From positions 1 to 7,486 of the forward strand of contig CAMNAE010000071.1 in the NCBI GenBank assembly GCA_946530565.1: a DNA stretch of 7,486 nt. The letters are read 5' to 3'. Source of the DNA: an uncultured Oscillibacter sp. (GTDB taxonomy: Bacteria; Bacillota; Clostridia; Oscillospirales; Oscillospiraceae). The notes under the pieces are model-generated. The model was given only the letters and a program-made list of their open reading frames with translations. It was not told the DNA's origin and made no database searches. The position numbers were made by a program, and so were the translations under genes. This document shows positions 1 through 6,201 of the stretch, piece by piece; position 1 is the first letter of the stretch, and every line of letters begins with the position of its first letter.

Positions 1-483
1 GAAATAGTCGTCGATGAAGATCAGGCAGCCGAGCAGGATCGTCGCGAGCTGCGCGCCCACACGGGTGTGGATGTGGTCCTTGGCCCAGCGCCCGAAGGCT
101 GCGGAGCCGCCGGACTTGTTCATGAGCGCGACGAGCGCGCCGAGCAGCACGAGGAACACGAGGATGCCCACGTTGTAGCTGTCGGACAGGGATCCGACGA
201 TGCCGTCTTCAAAGACATGCAGCAGCGTTCCCTCGAAGGAGAAATTCGAGTAGAGCAGACCGCCGACCAGAATGCCCACGAAGAGGGAGCTGTAGACCTC
301 CTTCGTGATGAGGGCCAGCGCGATCGCGATGATCGGGGGCAGCAGCGCCATGGGGGTGTTGTAGAAGCTGCTGACGATCTCTTCCTCGCCATCAGCCAGA
401 GCGGGTACCGCCATCGCCAGGACCAGCAGCATGATGACTGCCAGCGCCAGCGGCAGGCGGCGCAGGTGGGTTCTGTGCTTCAT
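1..483 (-). CDS. NhaC-type Na+/H+ antiporter, N-terminal part (runs off left edge)
   Basis: Reading the minus strand from ATG at 483 gives 161 open codons up to the window edge. The protein starts with a basic stretch (MKHRTHLRR) and a hydrophobic core, and an AxA site near residues 28-30 (ALA-DGEEE) looks like a signal peptide. Mature transport segments follow: PPIIAIALALITKEVYSSLF (about residues 49-68), a second around 105-119, and GAQLATILLGCLIFIDDYF at the end. The ITKEVY and FIDDYF motifs are what I know from NhaC-family antiporters (PF03553), which exchange Na+ for H+ across the cytoplasmic membrane. An AAAGGGAGA Shine-Dalgarno lies about 8 nt before the ATG. The gene has its own consensus promoter (572-599), so it is a unit separate from the dehydrogenase cluster. 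Substrate is uncertain: related NhaC members exchange organic acids or amino acids. The C-terminal two thirds are outside the window. Confidence 0.85.
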   Translation of the reverse strand, partial: MKHRTHLRRLPLALAVIMLLVLAMAVPALADGEEEIVSSFYNTPMALLPPIIAIALALITKEVYSSLFVGILVGGLLYSNFSFEGTLLHVFEDGIVGSLSDSYNVGILVFLVLLGALVALMNKSGGSAAFGRWAKDHIHTRVGAQLATILLGCLIFIDDYF

Positions 484-501
484 GGGTGATTCTCCCTTTC
501 A

Positions 502-525
502 TGCCGCAACACACATCTCGCGGCA
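502..525 (-). other. Small stem-loop in the antiporter 5' leader
   Basis: On the minus strand TGCCGC (525-520) can pair with GCGGCA (507-502), a 6-bp stem with a 12-nt loop. It sits a few bases before the Shine-Dalgarno sequence of the antiporter gene, in a leader of roughly 80 nt. It could influence translation initiation, but a stem this short can arise by chance in GC-rich DNA. Confidence 0.3.
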
Positions 526-571
526 AAGTCATTCCACGCGCCGTCGACAAAAGCCGAAGACGTTATGAATA

Positions 572-599
572 ATTATACAGGGGCGATGAAAAATGTCAA
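572..599 (-). promoter_or_regulatory. Consensus sigma-70/sigma-A promoter for the antiporter gene
   Basis: The minus strand carries a perfect -35 hexamer TTGACA (599-594), a 16-bp spacer and a perfect -10 hexamer TATAAT (577-572). Transcription would start near 565, leaving a leader of about 80 nt before the ATG at 483. The surroundings are clearly more AT-rich than the genes. Both hexamers match fully and the spacer is one base short of the optimum, so this should be a strong housekeeping promoter. It lies in the 172-nt gap behind the rhomboid gene. I see no intrinsic terminator for the rhomboid transcript in this gap, only a weak GC stem without a T-tract (around 630-655). Confidence 0.88.
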
Positions 600-655
600 T
601 GGTTTATTTGTAATGCAGGGATCAGGGAATAGGGAGCAGGACCAAGCCCGCTTCC

Positions 656-1201
656 TCACAATATGAATCCGAGAAGCATTCCGATGAGGCCGCCTAAGAT
701 GTGCGTGAGGTTCGAGACCTGGTCGTGCACGAAGAGCAGCGAGCAGATCTCCTGCCCGAGATACAAAACTGCGACCAGGATCATCGTCATCGGGATGCCG
801 CGGCCGCGGACGCCCGAGACTGACGAGAGCATGATCAGCATGAACACGACGCCGCTCGCGCCGAGCAGAGCGCTTGCCGGGAAGAAGAAATAGTGCACGA
901 GCCCGGTCACGAGCGCGGTGAGCAAGATCGCGAAGGCGAGCTTCTTCCCGCCGTATTTCTCCTCCATCGGCGGTGCGGTCACGAGAAAGAGCAGCATGTT
1001 GCTCATAAAGTGCTGCCAGGAGGCGTGCCCGAGCACGTGGCCGATCAGGCGCACAAAGGTGAGCGGGTCCGAAAAGGGCGAACGGTAGACCGAAAAGAGC
1101 AGTGTGGTCGTCGTGCCGCCGGTCACGATGCCCAGAAGCAGCGCCGCAAGCGAGAGGAAAAAGAAGCCGAGCGTCACCGGCGCATTGTTCTGGATGCGCA
1201 T
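656..1201 (-). CDS. Rhomboid-family intramembrane serine protease
   Basis: A 181-aa polytopic membrane protein with about six hydrophobic segments (roughly residues 10-27, 62-76, 87-108, 112-128, 136-157, 165-181). The rhomboid active-site landmarks are in the right order: HFMSN (H64, N68; oxyanion-side His/Asn) in the second segment, GASG with the candidate nucleophile Ser116 in the fourth, and THILGG with the catalytic base His167 in the last. By family knowledge it cleaves transmembrane segments of other membrane proteins; its substrate cannot be told from sequence. The start ATG at 1201 overlaps the upstream TGA by one base (TGATG), with GGGAGG 7 nt upstream, which implies translational coupling. 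A GTG at 1204 is an alternative start. The protein is about the size of a minimal six-helix rhomboid, ending directly after the last helix without extra domains. Confidence 0.88.
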   Translation of the reverse strand: MRIQNNAPVTLGFFFLSLAALLLGIVTGGTTTTLLFSVYRSPFSDPLTFVRLIGHVLGHASWQHFMSNMLLFLVTAPPMEEKYGGKKLAFAILLTALVTGLVHYFFFPASALLGASGVVFMLIMLSSVSGVRGRGIPMTMILVAVLYLGQEICSLLFVHDQVSNLTHILGGLIGMLLGFIL

Positions 1202-1590
1202 CACTTCGCCTCCCGGATCCGCCGCGTCAGCTCCTGCACGAGCCGGCCGTGGAACCAGCAGGCCCGGTAGCAGACGTTCGAAAGGATCTCGCCCTCGAGC
1301 CAGAGCATGCGGCTGTCCGACGCGGCCGAAAAGATCTCGTCGACAAGGCGCAGCTTGCCCGTCATCGGGTTCTCGCCGGCGCCGAAGACGTCGTCCGGCC
1401 TCAGCTCCCGGCCCCGGATGCTCCCGCGGCCGGAGACGAGATAGCCAAGACGCCCCTTGCTCGAGCGCGTGCTCCCGGCGTTGATGTTCTCGAAGCGCAG
1501 CTCAAAGCAGTTCGGCATCACGTCCATCGCCTCGCGCGGCAGGTAGCTCATCAGCGGCAAAGCCGTCAGTTCCTCGTAGCGTGGTTCCAT
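1201..1590 (-). CDS. Crp/Fnr-type sensor (cyclic-nucleotide-binding-like) domain protein lacking HTH
   Basis: A 129-aa soluble protein. Residues 28-105 read like the beta-roll of Crp/Fnr regulators: LGYLVSGRGSIRG (48-60), the turn RPDDVFGA (64-71, compare GDlFGE), then FSAASDSRMLWLEGEIL (87-103). Residues 107-125 (NVCYRACWFHGRLVQELTRRI, with C107, C111 and H114) resemble the linker-helix start C..xCxFHxxL seen in clostridial Crp/Fnr proteins. The chain then stops, so the C-terminal winged HTH is missing. The usual phosphate-binding cassette (GE-A---RSA) is not evident, so the ligand is unknown. The start ATG at 1590 has GAGGAG 6 nt upstream. The stop overlaps the rhomboid start, so this is a complete gene and not a regulator cut off by a frameshift into the same strand. 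It is likely a partner or sensor for the rhomboid, which is inference. I assign the fold by pattern only. Confidence 0.68.
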   Translation of the reverse strand: MEPRYEELTALPLMSYLPREAMDVMPNCFELRFENINAGSTRSSKGRLGYLVSGRGSIRGRELRPDDVFGAGENPMTGKLRLVDEIFSAASDSRMLWLEGEILSNVCYRACWFHGRLVQELTRRIREAK

Positions 1591-1630
1591 AGTTGACTCC
1601 TCTTTCCATCAGCTTGTCGGCAAATACGCG

Positions 1631-1667
1631 TCCGCGGCGACGCCTCGGGCAAGGGCATCGCCGCGGA
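1631..1667 (-). terminator. GC-rich stem-loop downstream of E2 (possible terminator/attenuator)
   Basis: TCCGCGGCGA (1667-1658) pairs with TCGCCGCGGA (1640-1631). The stem continues as a G-U pair (1657/1641) and three G-C pairs around a 9-nt loop, giving 14 bp. The 1641/1657 pair works only in minus-strand RNA (it is a C-A mismatch on the plus strand), which favours a role in the minus transcript. The minus strand has no good T-tract behind it (only TATTTG); the seven-T run (1677-1683) lies on the plus side. It may be a weak terminator or a processing/stability element between the dehydrogenase genes and the Crp-like/rhomboid pair. No separate promoter for that pair is visible in the 107-nt gap. 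Confidence 0.5.
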
Positions 1668-1697
1668 ACGGATGCGTTTTTTTGACCCGGTTCTCCC

Positions 1698-2981
1698 TTA
1701 CAGGGTGATCAGCTCGGGGTTCTCGATCAGGGTCTTCATGTCGCCCATGATGCGGCCTGTCTCCAGACCGTCGAACACGCGGTGGTCGAAGGTCAGGTAC
1801 ATGGTCATCATGGAGCGGATCGCGGGCTCGTCGTTGACAACGGCCATCTTCTTGACCGGGCGGCCGAAGCCGAGGATCGCGACCTGCGGCGGATTGATGA
1901 TCGGCGTCGACCAGTCGATCGGCATCATGCCGACATTCGAGATCGTGAACGTGCCGCCGCCCTGCTCGCCGGCCTTGAGCTTGCCCTCGCGGGCGCGCTT
2001 GGAAAGATCGCCGATCGCGTTGTGCAGGCCCACCAGATCATAGAGATCGGCGTTCTTCACAACGGGGACCATGAGCCCCTCCTCGGCGGCCACGGCCACG
2101 CTCAGGTGGACGCGGGAGTGGACCTTGAGCTCCTTGCCGTCGAAGGTGGCATTCGCGGTCGGGTGCTTCTTGAGCATCTTGATGATCGCGAGGGAGAGCA
2201 GGTCGTTGATGCTGATCTTGCAGCCCAGGTAGTCCTGCTGGGCGACGAGTCTCTGGCGGTAGGCCAGAAGCTCGGTCACGTCGAGCTCGATGCCGTTCGT
2301 GCACTGGGCCATGTTCGTCAGGCTCGCGTGCATGTTGTTTGCGATCGCGCGGCGGATGCCGGTCTGCGGGATCACCGTGATCACGTCCTCTGCAGTCGCG
2401 GCGGGCGCGGCGGAGACCTCAGCGGGCGCAGCGGCGGGCGCGGCCTTCGGCGCTCTGAGCCAGGCCTCGACGTCGGCGGCGAGCACGCGGCCGTTCGGGC
2501 CGGTCGGCTTCACCTGGTCGAGGGGTACGTTGTTCTTCTTCGCGAGCTTTTTGGCAAGGCCGGTCGCCTTGACGCGGCCCGTCGCCTGATAGGCGGGGGC
2601 AGCGGCGGGAGCGGGCGCGGCGGCCGCTGCCGCGGCCTCAGCGGGTGCGGCGGCGGGAGCCGGTGCCGCAGGAGCCGCGGGAGCTGCGGCGGCGCTGTTC
2701 ACAAGCGCGTCGTAGGCAGCCTTGTCGGGGGCGATCAGGGCGATCTGCTCGCCGACGGGGATCGTCTCGCCCTCGGCGGCCGTGATGTGCAGGATGCCGT
2801 CGTGGCTCGCCTCGCACTCGATCGTGTTCTTCTCGTTCTCGTATTCCATGACGGGCTGGCCCTTCTTTACGGCCGTGCCCTCTTTCACCAGCCAGCTGGC
2901 GATCGTGCCCTCGACCATCGTGAGGCCGGCCTTGGGCATAACCAGTGTAACGCTCATATCCTGTTCGTCGGCAGCGGTCAT
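1698..2981 (-). CDS. pdhC: Dihydrolipoamide acyltransferase (E2) of 2-oxo acid/acetoin dehydrogenase complex
   Basis: A 427-aa E2 core subunit that moves the acyl group from E1 to CoA. Domains in order: one lipoyl domain (about 9-85) with the lipoyl-lysine K51 in EYENEKNTIE; an Ala/Pro-rich flexible linker (about 96-130); a peripheral subunit-binding domain (about 137-176, VKATGLAKKLAKKNNV...GPNGRVLAADV); a second Ala/Pro linker (177-198); and the acyltransferase domain (about 200-427) with the catalytic motif FDHRVFDG (H400, D404). Such length with one lipoyl domain is common in Gram-positive bacteria. The start at 2981 has its Shine-Dalgarno 14 nt away; Met9 (2957) is an alternative that keeps the whole lipoyl fold but has only a poor ribosome site. 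The gene follows E1 beta by 26 nt, so they are co-transcribed. An acetoin-specific role (acoC) is possible; sequence alone does not settle the substrate. Confidence 0.93.
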   Translation of the reverse strand: MTAADEQDMSVTLVMPKAGLTMVEGTIASWLVKEGTAVKKGQPVMEYENEKNTIECEASHDGILHITAAEGETIPVGEQIALIAPDKAAYDALVNSAAAAPAAPAAPAPAAAPAEAAAAAAAPAPAAAPAYQATGRVKATGLAKKLAKKNNVPLDQVKPTGPNGRVLAADVEAWLRAPKAAPAAAPAEVSAAPAATAEDVITVIPQTGIRRAIANNMHASLTNMAQCTNGIELDVTELLAYRQRLVAQQDYLGCKISINDLLSLAIIKMLKKHPTANATFDGKELKVHSRVHLSVAVAAEEGLMVPVVKNADLYDLVGLHNAIGDLSKRAREGKLKAGEQGGGTFTISNVGMMPIDWSTPIINPPQVAILGFGRPVKKMAVVNDEPAIRSMMTMYLTFDHRVFDGLETGRIMGDMKTLIENPELITL

Positions 2982-3003
2982 TTCACTGCCGGCAGCCTCC
3001 TTT
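2982..3003 (-). promoter_or_regulatory. Ribosome binding site of E2 with long, palindromic spacer
   Basis: AAAGGAGG (3003-2996) is the only good Shine-Dalgarno before E2, but it lies 14 nt from the ATG at 2981, longer than usual. The spacer begins with the perfect 10-base palindrome CTGCCGGCAG (2995-2986). If folded as a 3-bp stem with a 4-base loop, it would bring the Shine-Dalgarno closer to the start codon. This supports 2981 as a usable start, though the ATG at 2957 cannot be excluded. Confidence 0.4.
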
Positions 3004-3007
3004 CCGA

Positions 3008-3985
3008 TCAGTCGTGGGCGAGCTGGGCGCGCACGGCCTCCGCGATCCTCGCGGCGTCGGGCACGCAGTAATGCTCAAGTGCGATGTTGTAGGGGATCGG
3101 CACATCCGGCGCGGCGACACGGGCGACGGGGCCGTCGAGCTCGTCATAGAGCTCCTCCATCAGGATCGCGGAGATCTCGGCGCCGATGCCGTTGGTCTTG
3201 TTGCTCTCCTCGACGATGACGCAGTGATGCGTCTTGCGCACGGAGTTGAAGAGCGTCTCCTTGTCGAAGGGCACGAGCGTGCGCGGGTCGAAGACCTCGG
3301 CGTGGATGCCCTCCTTGGCGAGGATGTCGGCGGCCTCGAGCGCACGGCGGACCATCAGGCCGACGGCGACGATCGTGCAGTCGCTGCCCTCGCGCTTGAT
3401 GTCGGCCACGCCGATGGGCAGCGTGTACTCCTCATCGGGGATGTCCTCTTTCGTCTGGTAGAGCTGCTTGTGCTCGCAGAAGAAGACCGGGTTGTCGGAG
3501 CGGATCGCGCTCTTTAAAAGGCCCTTGGCGTCGTAGGCGGTGGAGGGGGAGATGATCGTGAGGCCGGGGGCGTGCATGAAGAGGCTCTCGACGCAGTTGG
3601 AGTGCTCACTGCCGGCGCCGTTGGAGGAGCCCATCGCGCAGCGGATCACGAGCGGCAGACGGTACTTGGAGCCGTGCATGAAGCGCCACTTCGCGACGAG
3701 GTGGAAGATCTCGCTGAAGCAGACCAGCGCGAAGTCAGCGTACATGAGCTCGGCGATCGGGCGCAGGCCGGTCTCGGCGGCGCCGATCGCGGTGCCGATG
3801 ATGCTGGTCTCGGCGATCGGGGTGTTGCGGATGCGCTTGGGGCCGAACTCCTCGAGCATACCGCGGGTCACGCCGAAGATATTGCCGAACTCGGCGATGT
3901 CCTCGCCGAACATGACGGTATTGGGATCGCGGCGCATCTCCTCACGGAGGGCGTCGCCGACAGCATTCAGATAAGTCGTATGCAT
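3008..3985 (-). CDS. pdhB: 2-oxo acid (pyruvate/acetoin) dehydrogenase E1 component, beta subunit
   Basis: A 325-aa transketolase-like beta subunit, the usual length for the family. It pairs with the alpha subunit to form the thiamine-diphosphate-dependent decarboxylase (alpha2beta2). Visible landmarks: GEDIAEFGNIFGVTRG (27-42), PIAE with the cofactor-activating Glu59, IGAAETGLRPIAELMYADF (67-85), SEHSNCVES with the active-site His128, PGLTIISPSTAYDAKGLL (140-157), and the C-terminal transketolase domain with VEESNKTNGIGAEI (258-271). Glu59 and His128 fall at the positions I know from pyruvate dehydrogenase E1 beta. The start ATG at 3985 has AGGAGGAA 7 nt upstream. The gap to the preceding alpha gene is 21 nt and to E2 26 nt, so the three are one transcription unit. 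The RCAMGSSNGAG stretch is closer to acetoin-type (AcoB) than to classical branched-chain subunits as I recall them, so acoB is a fair alternative name. Confidence 0.93.
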   Translation of the reverse strand: MHTTYLNAVGDALREEMRRDPNTVMFGEDIAEFGNIFGVTRGMLEEFGPKRIRNTPIAETSIIGTAIGAAETGLRPIAELMYADFALVCFSEIFHLVAKWRFMHGSKYRLPLVIRCAMGSSNGAGSEHSNCVESLFMHAPGLTIISPSTAYDAKGLLKSAIRSDNPVFFCEHKQLYQTKEDIPDEEYTLPIGVADIKREGSDCTIVAVGLMVRRALEAADILAKEGIHAEVFDPRTLVPFDKETLFNSVRKTHHCVIVEESNKTNGIGAEISAILMEELYDELDGPVARVAAPDVPIPYNIALEHYCVPDAARIAEAVRAQLAHD

Positions 3986-4006
3986 AGCGTTCTTCCTCCT
4001 AAATGA

Positions 4007-4972
4007 TCAGACGTACAGGTTGCGGTAGAGATCCTCAACGGTGGGCTCGGGCATGGCCTCGGCCAGCGCGATCGCGGCCTCGAGCTCGCCGTCCACCTTC
4101 TGACGCTGCGCGTCGATCTCGTCCTGGGTCATCACGTCGTTGTCGATCAGGATCTTCTCGAGCTTCGCCACGGAGTCCTTCTTCATCCACTCCTCGGTGA
4201 CGCTTGCGTCACGGTACTTGCACTGGTCGCCCTCGAAATGGCCTCTCCAGCGGTAGTTCTTGCACTCGAGGAGCGCGGGGCCGTTGCCGGCACGGATGCC
4301 CTCGACGAGGCTGCGGGCCTTCTCGTACACGTCGAGCACGTCGCTGCCGTCGGCGGTCACACCCGGCATGCCGTAGGCGGCCGCGCGGACGGAGACGTTC
4401 GGCACGGAGACGCCGTAGGAGGCGGGGGTGGAGATCGCGAACTGGTTGTTGTCGCAGATGAAGAGCACGGGCAGCTTCCAGACAGCCGCCATGTTCATGG
4501 CCTCGTGGATGGGTCCGCGGGAGGAAGTGCCGTCGCCGAAGAAGAGATAGACGATGTTGTCGACCGGGGGCTCGGTGTTCTGGATCTTGAGCGCCGCGCC
4601 GTTGGCGATGCCGGCGTCGCAGGCCAGCGTGCCCGAGAAGCCGAGCAGGCCCTTGTCGAGATCGACGATGTGCAGCACGCCGCCCATACCGAGCGCGTTG
4701 CCGCCGACCTTGCCCAGAAGCTCCGCCAGGATGTCGTTCCACTCCATGCCGGCCAGGCGCGCCGCGCCGGTCAGGCGGTGGGTGGGCTTGATGTAGTCGC
4801 CCTCTTTGCGGGTGGCCAGCGTGCCGACGAAGCAGGCCTCGTCGCCCACGCCGCTGTGGATGTGGCCGGGGATCTTGCCGAGCGCGTAGATGTCGACCAT
4901 CTTCTGCTCAAAGAGCCGGGCATCCAGCAGGTCTTTGTAGAGCTTGCGCAGGAATTCCTTTGAATACTGCAT
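4007..4972 (-). CDS. pdhA: 2-oxo acid (pyruvate/acetoin) dehydrogenase E1 component, alpha subunit
   Basis: A 321-aa thiamine-diphosphate-binding alpha subunit. The cofactor motif starts FFGDGTSSRG (144-153) and ends CDNNQFAIS (173-181), with Asp147 and Asn175 as likely Mg2+ ligands. Near the end, YRWRGHFEGDQ (240-250) is typical of acetoin-dehydrogenase-like alpha subunits, so acoA is a serious alternative name. IPGHIHSGVGDEA (34-46) is also family-typical. Two places differ from the usual pattern: THRLTG (64-69), where HRGHG is common, and SGTLACDAGIANG (113-125), where a GxxGxxxPxAxG loop is expected. The start ATG at 4972 is chosen because GAGGAGGAAAG ends 3-4 nt before it; an in-frame TTG at 4990 lies upstream of that ribosome site and is unlikely. 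It stands 89 nt after lplA, and I find no convincing promoter in the gap, so read-through from lplA is plausible. Confidence 0.92.
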   Translation of the reverse strand: MQYSKEFLRKLYKDLLDARLFEQKMVDIYALGKIPGHIHSGVGDEACFVGTLATRKEGDYIKPTHRLTGAARLAGMEWNDILAELLGKVGGNALGMGGVLHIVDLDKGLLGFSGTLACDAGIANGAALKIQNTEPPVDNIVYLFFGDGTSSRGPIHEAMNMAAVWKLPVLFICDNNQFAISTPASYGVSVPNVSVRAAAYGMPGVTADGSDVLDVYEKARSLVEGIRAGNGPALLECKNYRWRGHFEGDQCKYRDASVTEEWMKKDSVAKLEKILIDNDVMTQDEIDAQRQKVDGELEAAIALAEAMPEPTVEDLYRNLYV

Positions 4973-5016
4973 ATGCTTTCCTCCTCGCAATTTGATAAAG
5001 CTGTTTATATCATGCG

Positions 5017-5032
5017 CCGCGCCGCGGCGCGG
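5017..5032 (-). repeat. Perfect 16-base GC palindrome between lplA and E1 alpha
   Basis: CCGCGCCGCGGCGCGG is its own reverse complement. It lies in the 89-nt gap between the lplA stop (5062) and the E1 alpha start (4972), followed on the minus strand by the AT-rich GATATAAACAGCTTTATC (about 5011-4994), itself an imperfect inverted repeat, directly before the ribosome site. No T-tract follows, so it is not a classical terminator. It may be an operator, an RNA processing or stability element, or chance in GC-rich DNA. Confidence 0.45.
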
Positions 5033-5061
5033 ATATACGGGTGTTCGTGGTCGTTATTCGG

Positions 5062-6066
5062 TTACAGATCTCCCGCCGTGAAGATCACCGAGAGCAGCTC
5101 GTCTCTCGTGATGCCGCCGAAGAGCGGCTTCAGGTCAAAGCGGTCCAGCACCGCGGCGATGTCGTCTCGGCGAAGCGGCGTGCCTTTGAGCGCCTCCGTG
5201 AGGGGCGTCAGGTCGTCGATCGCGAGAAAGTCGCCGTAGAACACGATGTCGCGGATGCGGTCGTGCTCGGCGTCGAGCCGGACCTCGACACTGCCCGCCT
5301 CGAAGCGGCGGCGGTTCGTCATCGAATAGGCCGGGGAGCGGCCGAAATTCCACTCCCAGGTCGCGTATTTCTCGTCACGCAGCTTTTGTACCGCGGCCTT
5401 CTCCTCGTCTGAAAGGTCGGTCTGCACGAGCCCCTCGCCGGCAAGCGCCTCACGGAGCCTTGCCCAGAAGGCCGGGAGGTCACAGTCGGCCGGGAGCGCC
5501 GGGCGGATGTTGCCGATGCGGCTTCTCACGCTCTTGGCGCTCTTCGACTTGAATTTTTCGGGGTCGACGTTCAGCGCGCCCGCGACCATCGAGGGGTCGG
5601 AGTCGAAGAGCAGCGTCCCATGGTGGAGGATCCGGTCCTTCACCATCCGCTGAGCGGTGCCCGATACCTTTTTGCCGTCGACCAGTATGTCGTTCCGGCC
5701 GGAGGCGGAGGCGTTCGCGCCCATGGACTTGAGCGCCTCGACGACCGGCCGCGTAAAGCGCTCGATCGTGAGCGTCTCGGCGTTGCCGACGTCGGTGATG
5801 AAGCTGTAGTTGAGGTTCCCGAGGTCATGGTAGACGGCCCCGCCGCCGGTGGAGCGCCGCACGACATGGATGCCGTGGGATTCGACAAAGCCGCGGTTGA
5901 TCTCGGCCTCGGCGTTCTGGTTCTGGCCGATCACGATCGTATTGTCGTTCTGCCAGAGCAGCAGATAGTCGCCCGAAGTGCGGTTGCGGAGCACGTATTC
6001 CTCGAACGCAAGATTATAATAGCAATCCTGCGAATGAGTTTCAAGATAAAAAGTCTGATTTGGCAT
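5062..6066 (-). CDS. lplA: Lipoate-protein ligase A
   Basis: A 334-aa cytoplasmic enzyme that activates free lipoate with ATP and transfers it to the lipoyl-domain lysine of 2-oxo acid dehydrogenase E2 (here presumably K51 of the neighbouring E2). Motifs: YYNLAFEEYVL (16-26), WQNDNTIVIGQNQN (38-51), the lipoyl-AMP signature RRSTGGGAVYHDLGN (70-84), RNDILVDGKKVSGTAQ (124-139) with the conserved Lys133, HHGTLLFD (148-155) and KSVRSRIGNI (178-187). Residues about 240-334 form the C-terminal accessory domain, so this is a complete LplA rather than a bare LipM/LplJ-like core. The start at 6066 fits the family's N-terminus and follows GGAAAGGA; open frame continues upstream to 6261, but those residues look non-coding. 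It sits between the structured leader and the E1 alpha gene, in the same direction, which ties lipoate attachment to expression of the complex. Confidence 0.95.
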   Translation of the reverse strand: MPNQTFYLETHSQDCYYNLAFEEYVLRNRTSGDYLLLWQNDNTIVIGQNQNAEAEINRGFVESHGIHVVRRSTGGGAVYHDLGNLNYSFITDVGNAETLTIERFTRPVVEALKSMGANASASGRNDILVDGKKVSGTAQRMVKDRILHHGTLLFDSDPSMVAGALNVDPEKFKSKSAKSVRSRIGNIRPALPADCDLPAFWARLREALAGEGLVQTDLSDEEKAAVQKLRDEKYATWEWNFGRSPAYSMTNRRRFEAGSVEVRLDAEHDRIRDIVFYGDFLAIDDLTPLTEALKGTPLRRDDIAAVLDRFDLKPLFGGITRDELLSVIFTAGDL

Positions 6067-6101
6067 GGAGGATCCTTTCCGTCGCCGCTGTTTTGATGAG
6101 C

Positions 6102-6119
6102 GCTTCCCGCGCGGAAAGC
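6102..6119 (-). other. Hairpin in lplA leader close to the start
   Basis: GCTTTCC (6119-6113) pairs with GGGAAGC (6108-6102), 7 bp including one G-U pair, with the 4-base loop GCGC. It lies downstream of the terminator structure and about 35 nt before the lplA ATG. No T-tract follows it. The G-U pair exists only in minus-strand RNA. Confidence 0.35.
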
Positions 6120-6143
6120 AGCATGCCTTTTGCGGCAGTCTAT

Positions 6144-6197
6144 AAAAAAAGTACAGGGGGTCAGAAGTGGGGGAAATACACTTATGGCCCCCCGTAC
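6144..6197 (-). terminator. Intrinsic terminator (possible attenuator) upstream of lplA
   Basis: GTACGGGGGG (6197-6188) pairs with CCCCCTGTAC (6160-6151), 10 bp including one G-U pair that exists only in minus-strand RNA. Seven T residues follow directly (6150-6144). The 27-nt loop (6187-6161) contains a 5-bp inner stem, AAGTG/CACTT, and a second run of five C (6173-6169) that could pair with the same G run instead. It ends about 78 nt before the lplA ATG and begins about 114 nt after the stop of the upstream membrane-protein gene. It either ends the upstream transcript or works as a regulated attenuator for lplA and the dehydrogenase genes. I see no convincing promoter between it and lplA, which favours the attenuator reading or partial read-through. 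Confidence 0.72.
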
Positions 6198-6201
6198 AGC
6201 C

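Noticed and set aside
120..392. Minus-strand 90-codon frame, Ser/Arg-rich
   Set aside because: It is an out-of-frame shadow of the antiporter gene, which reads in another minus-strand frame from 483 to the edge.
2388..2696. Ala/Pro low-complexity stretches as a tandem repeat or recombination hot spot
   Set aside because: They are the flexible interdomain linkers normal for E2 proteins, without exact DNA repeat units.
1782..3071. Plus-strand open frame of 429 codons opposite E2
   Set aside because: It is the complement of the E2 gene. Its composition (many His, Asp, Arg, Gly, Leu) is what GC-rich codon bias produces on the opposite strand, and it shows no domain.
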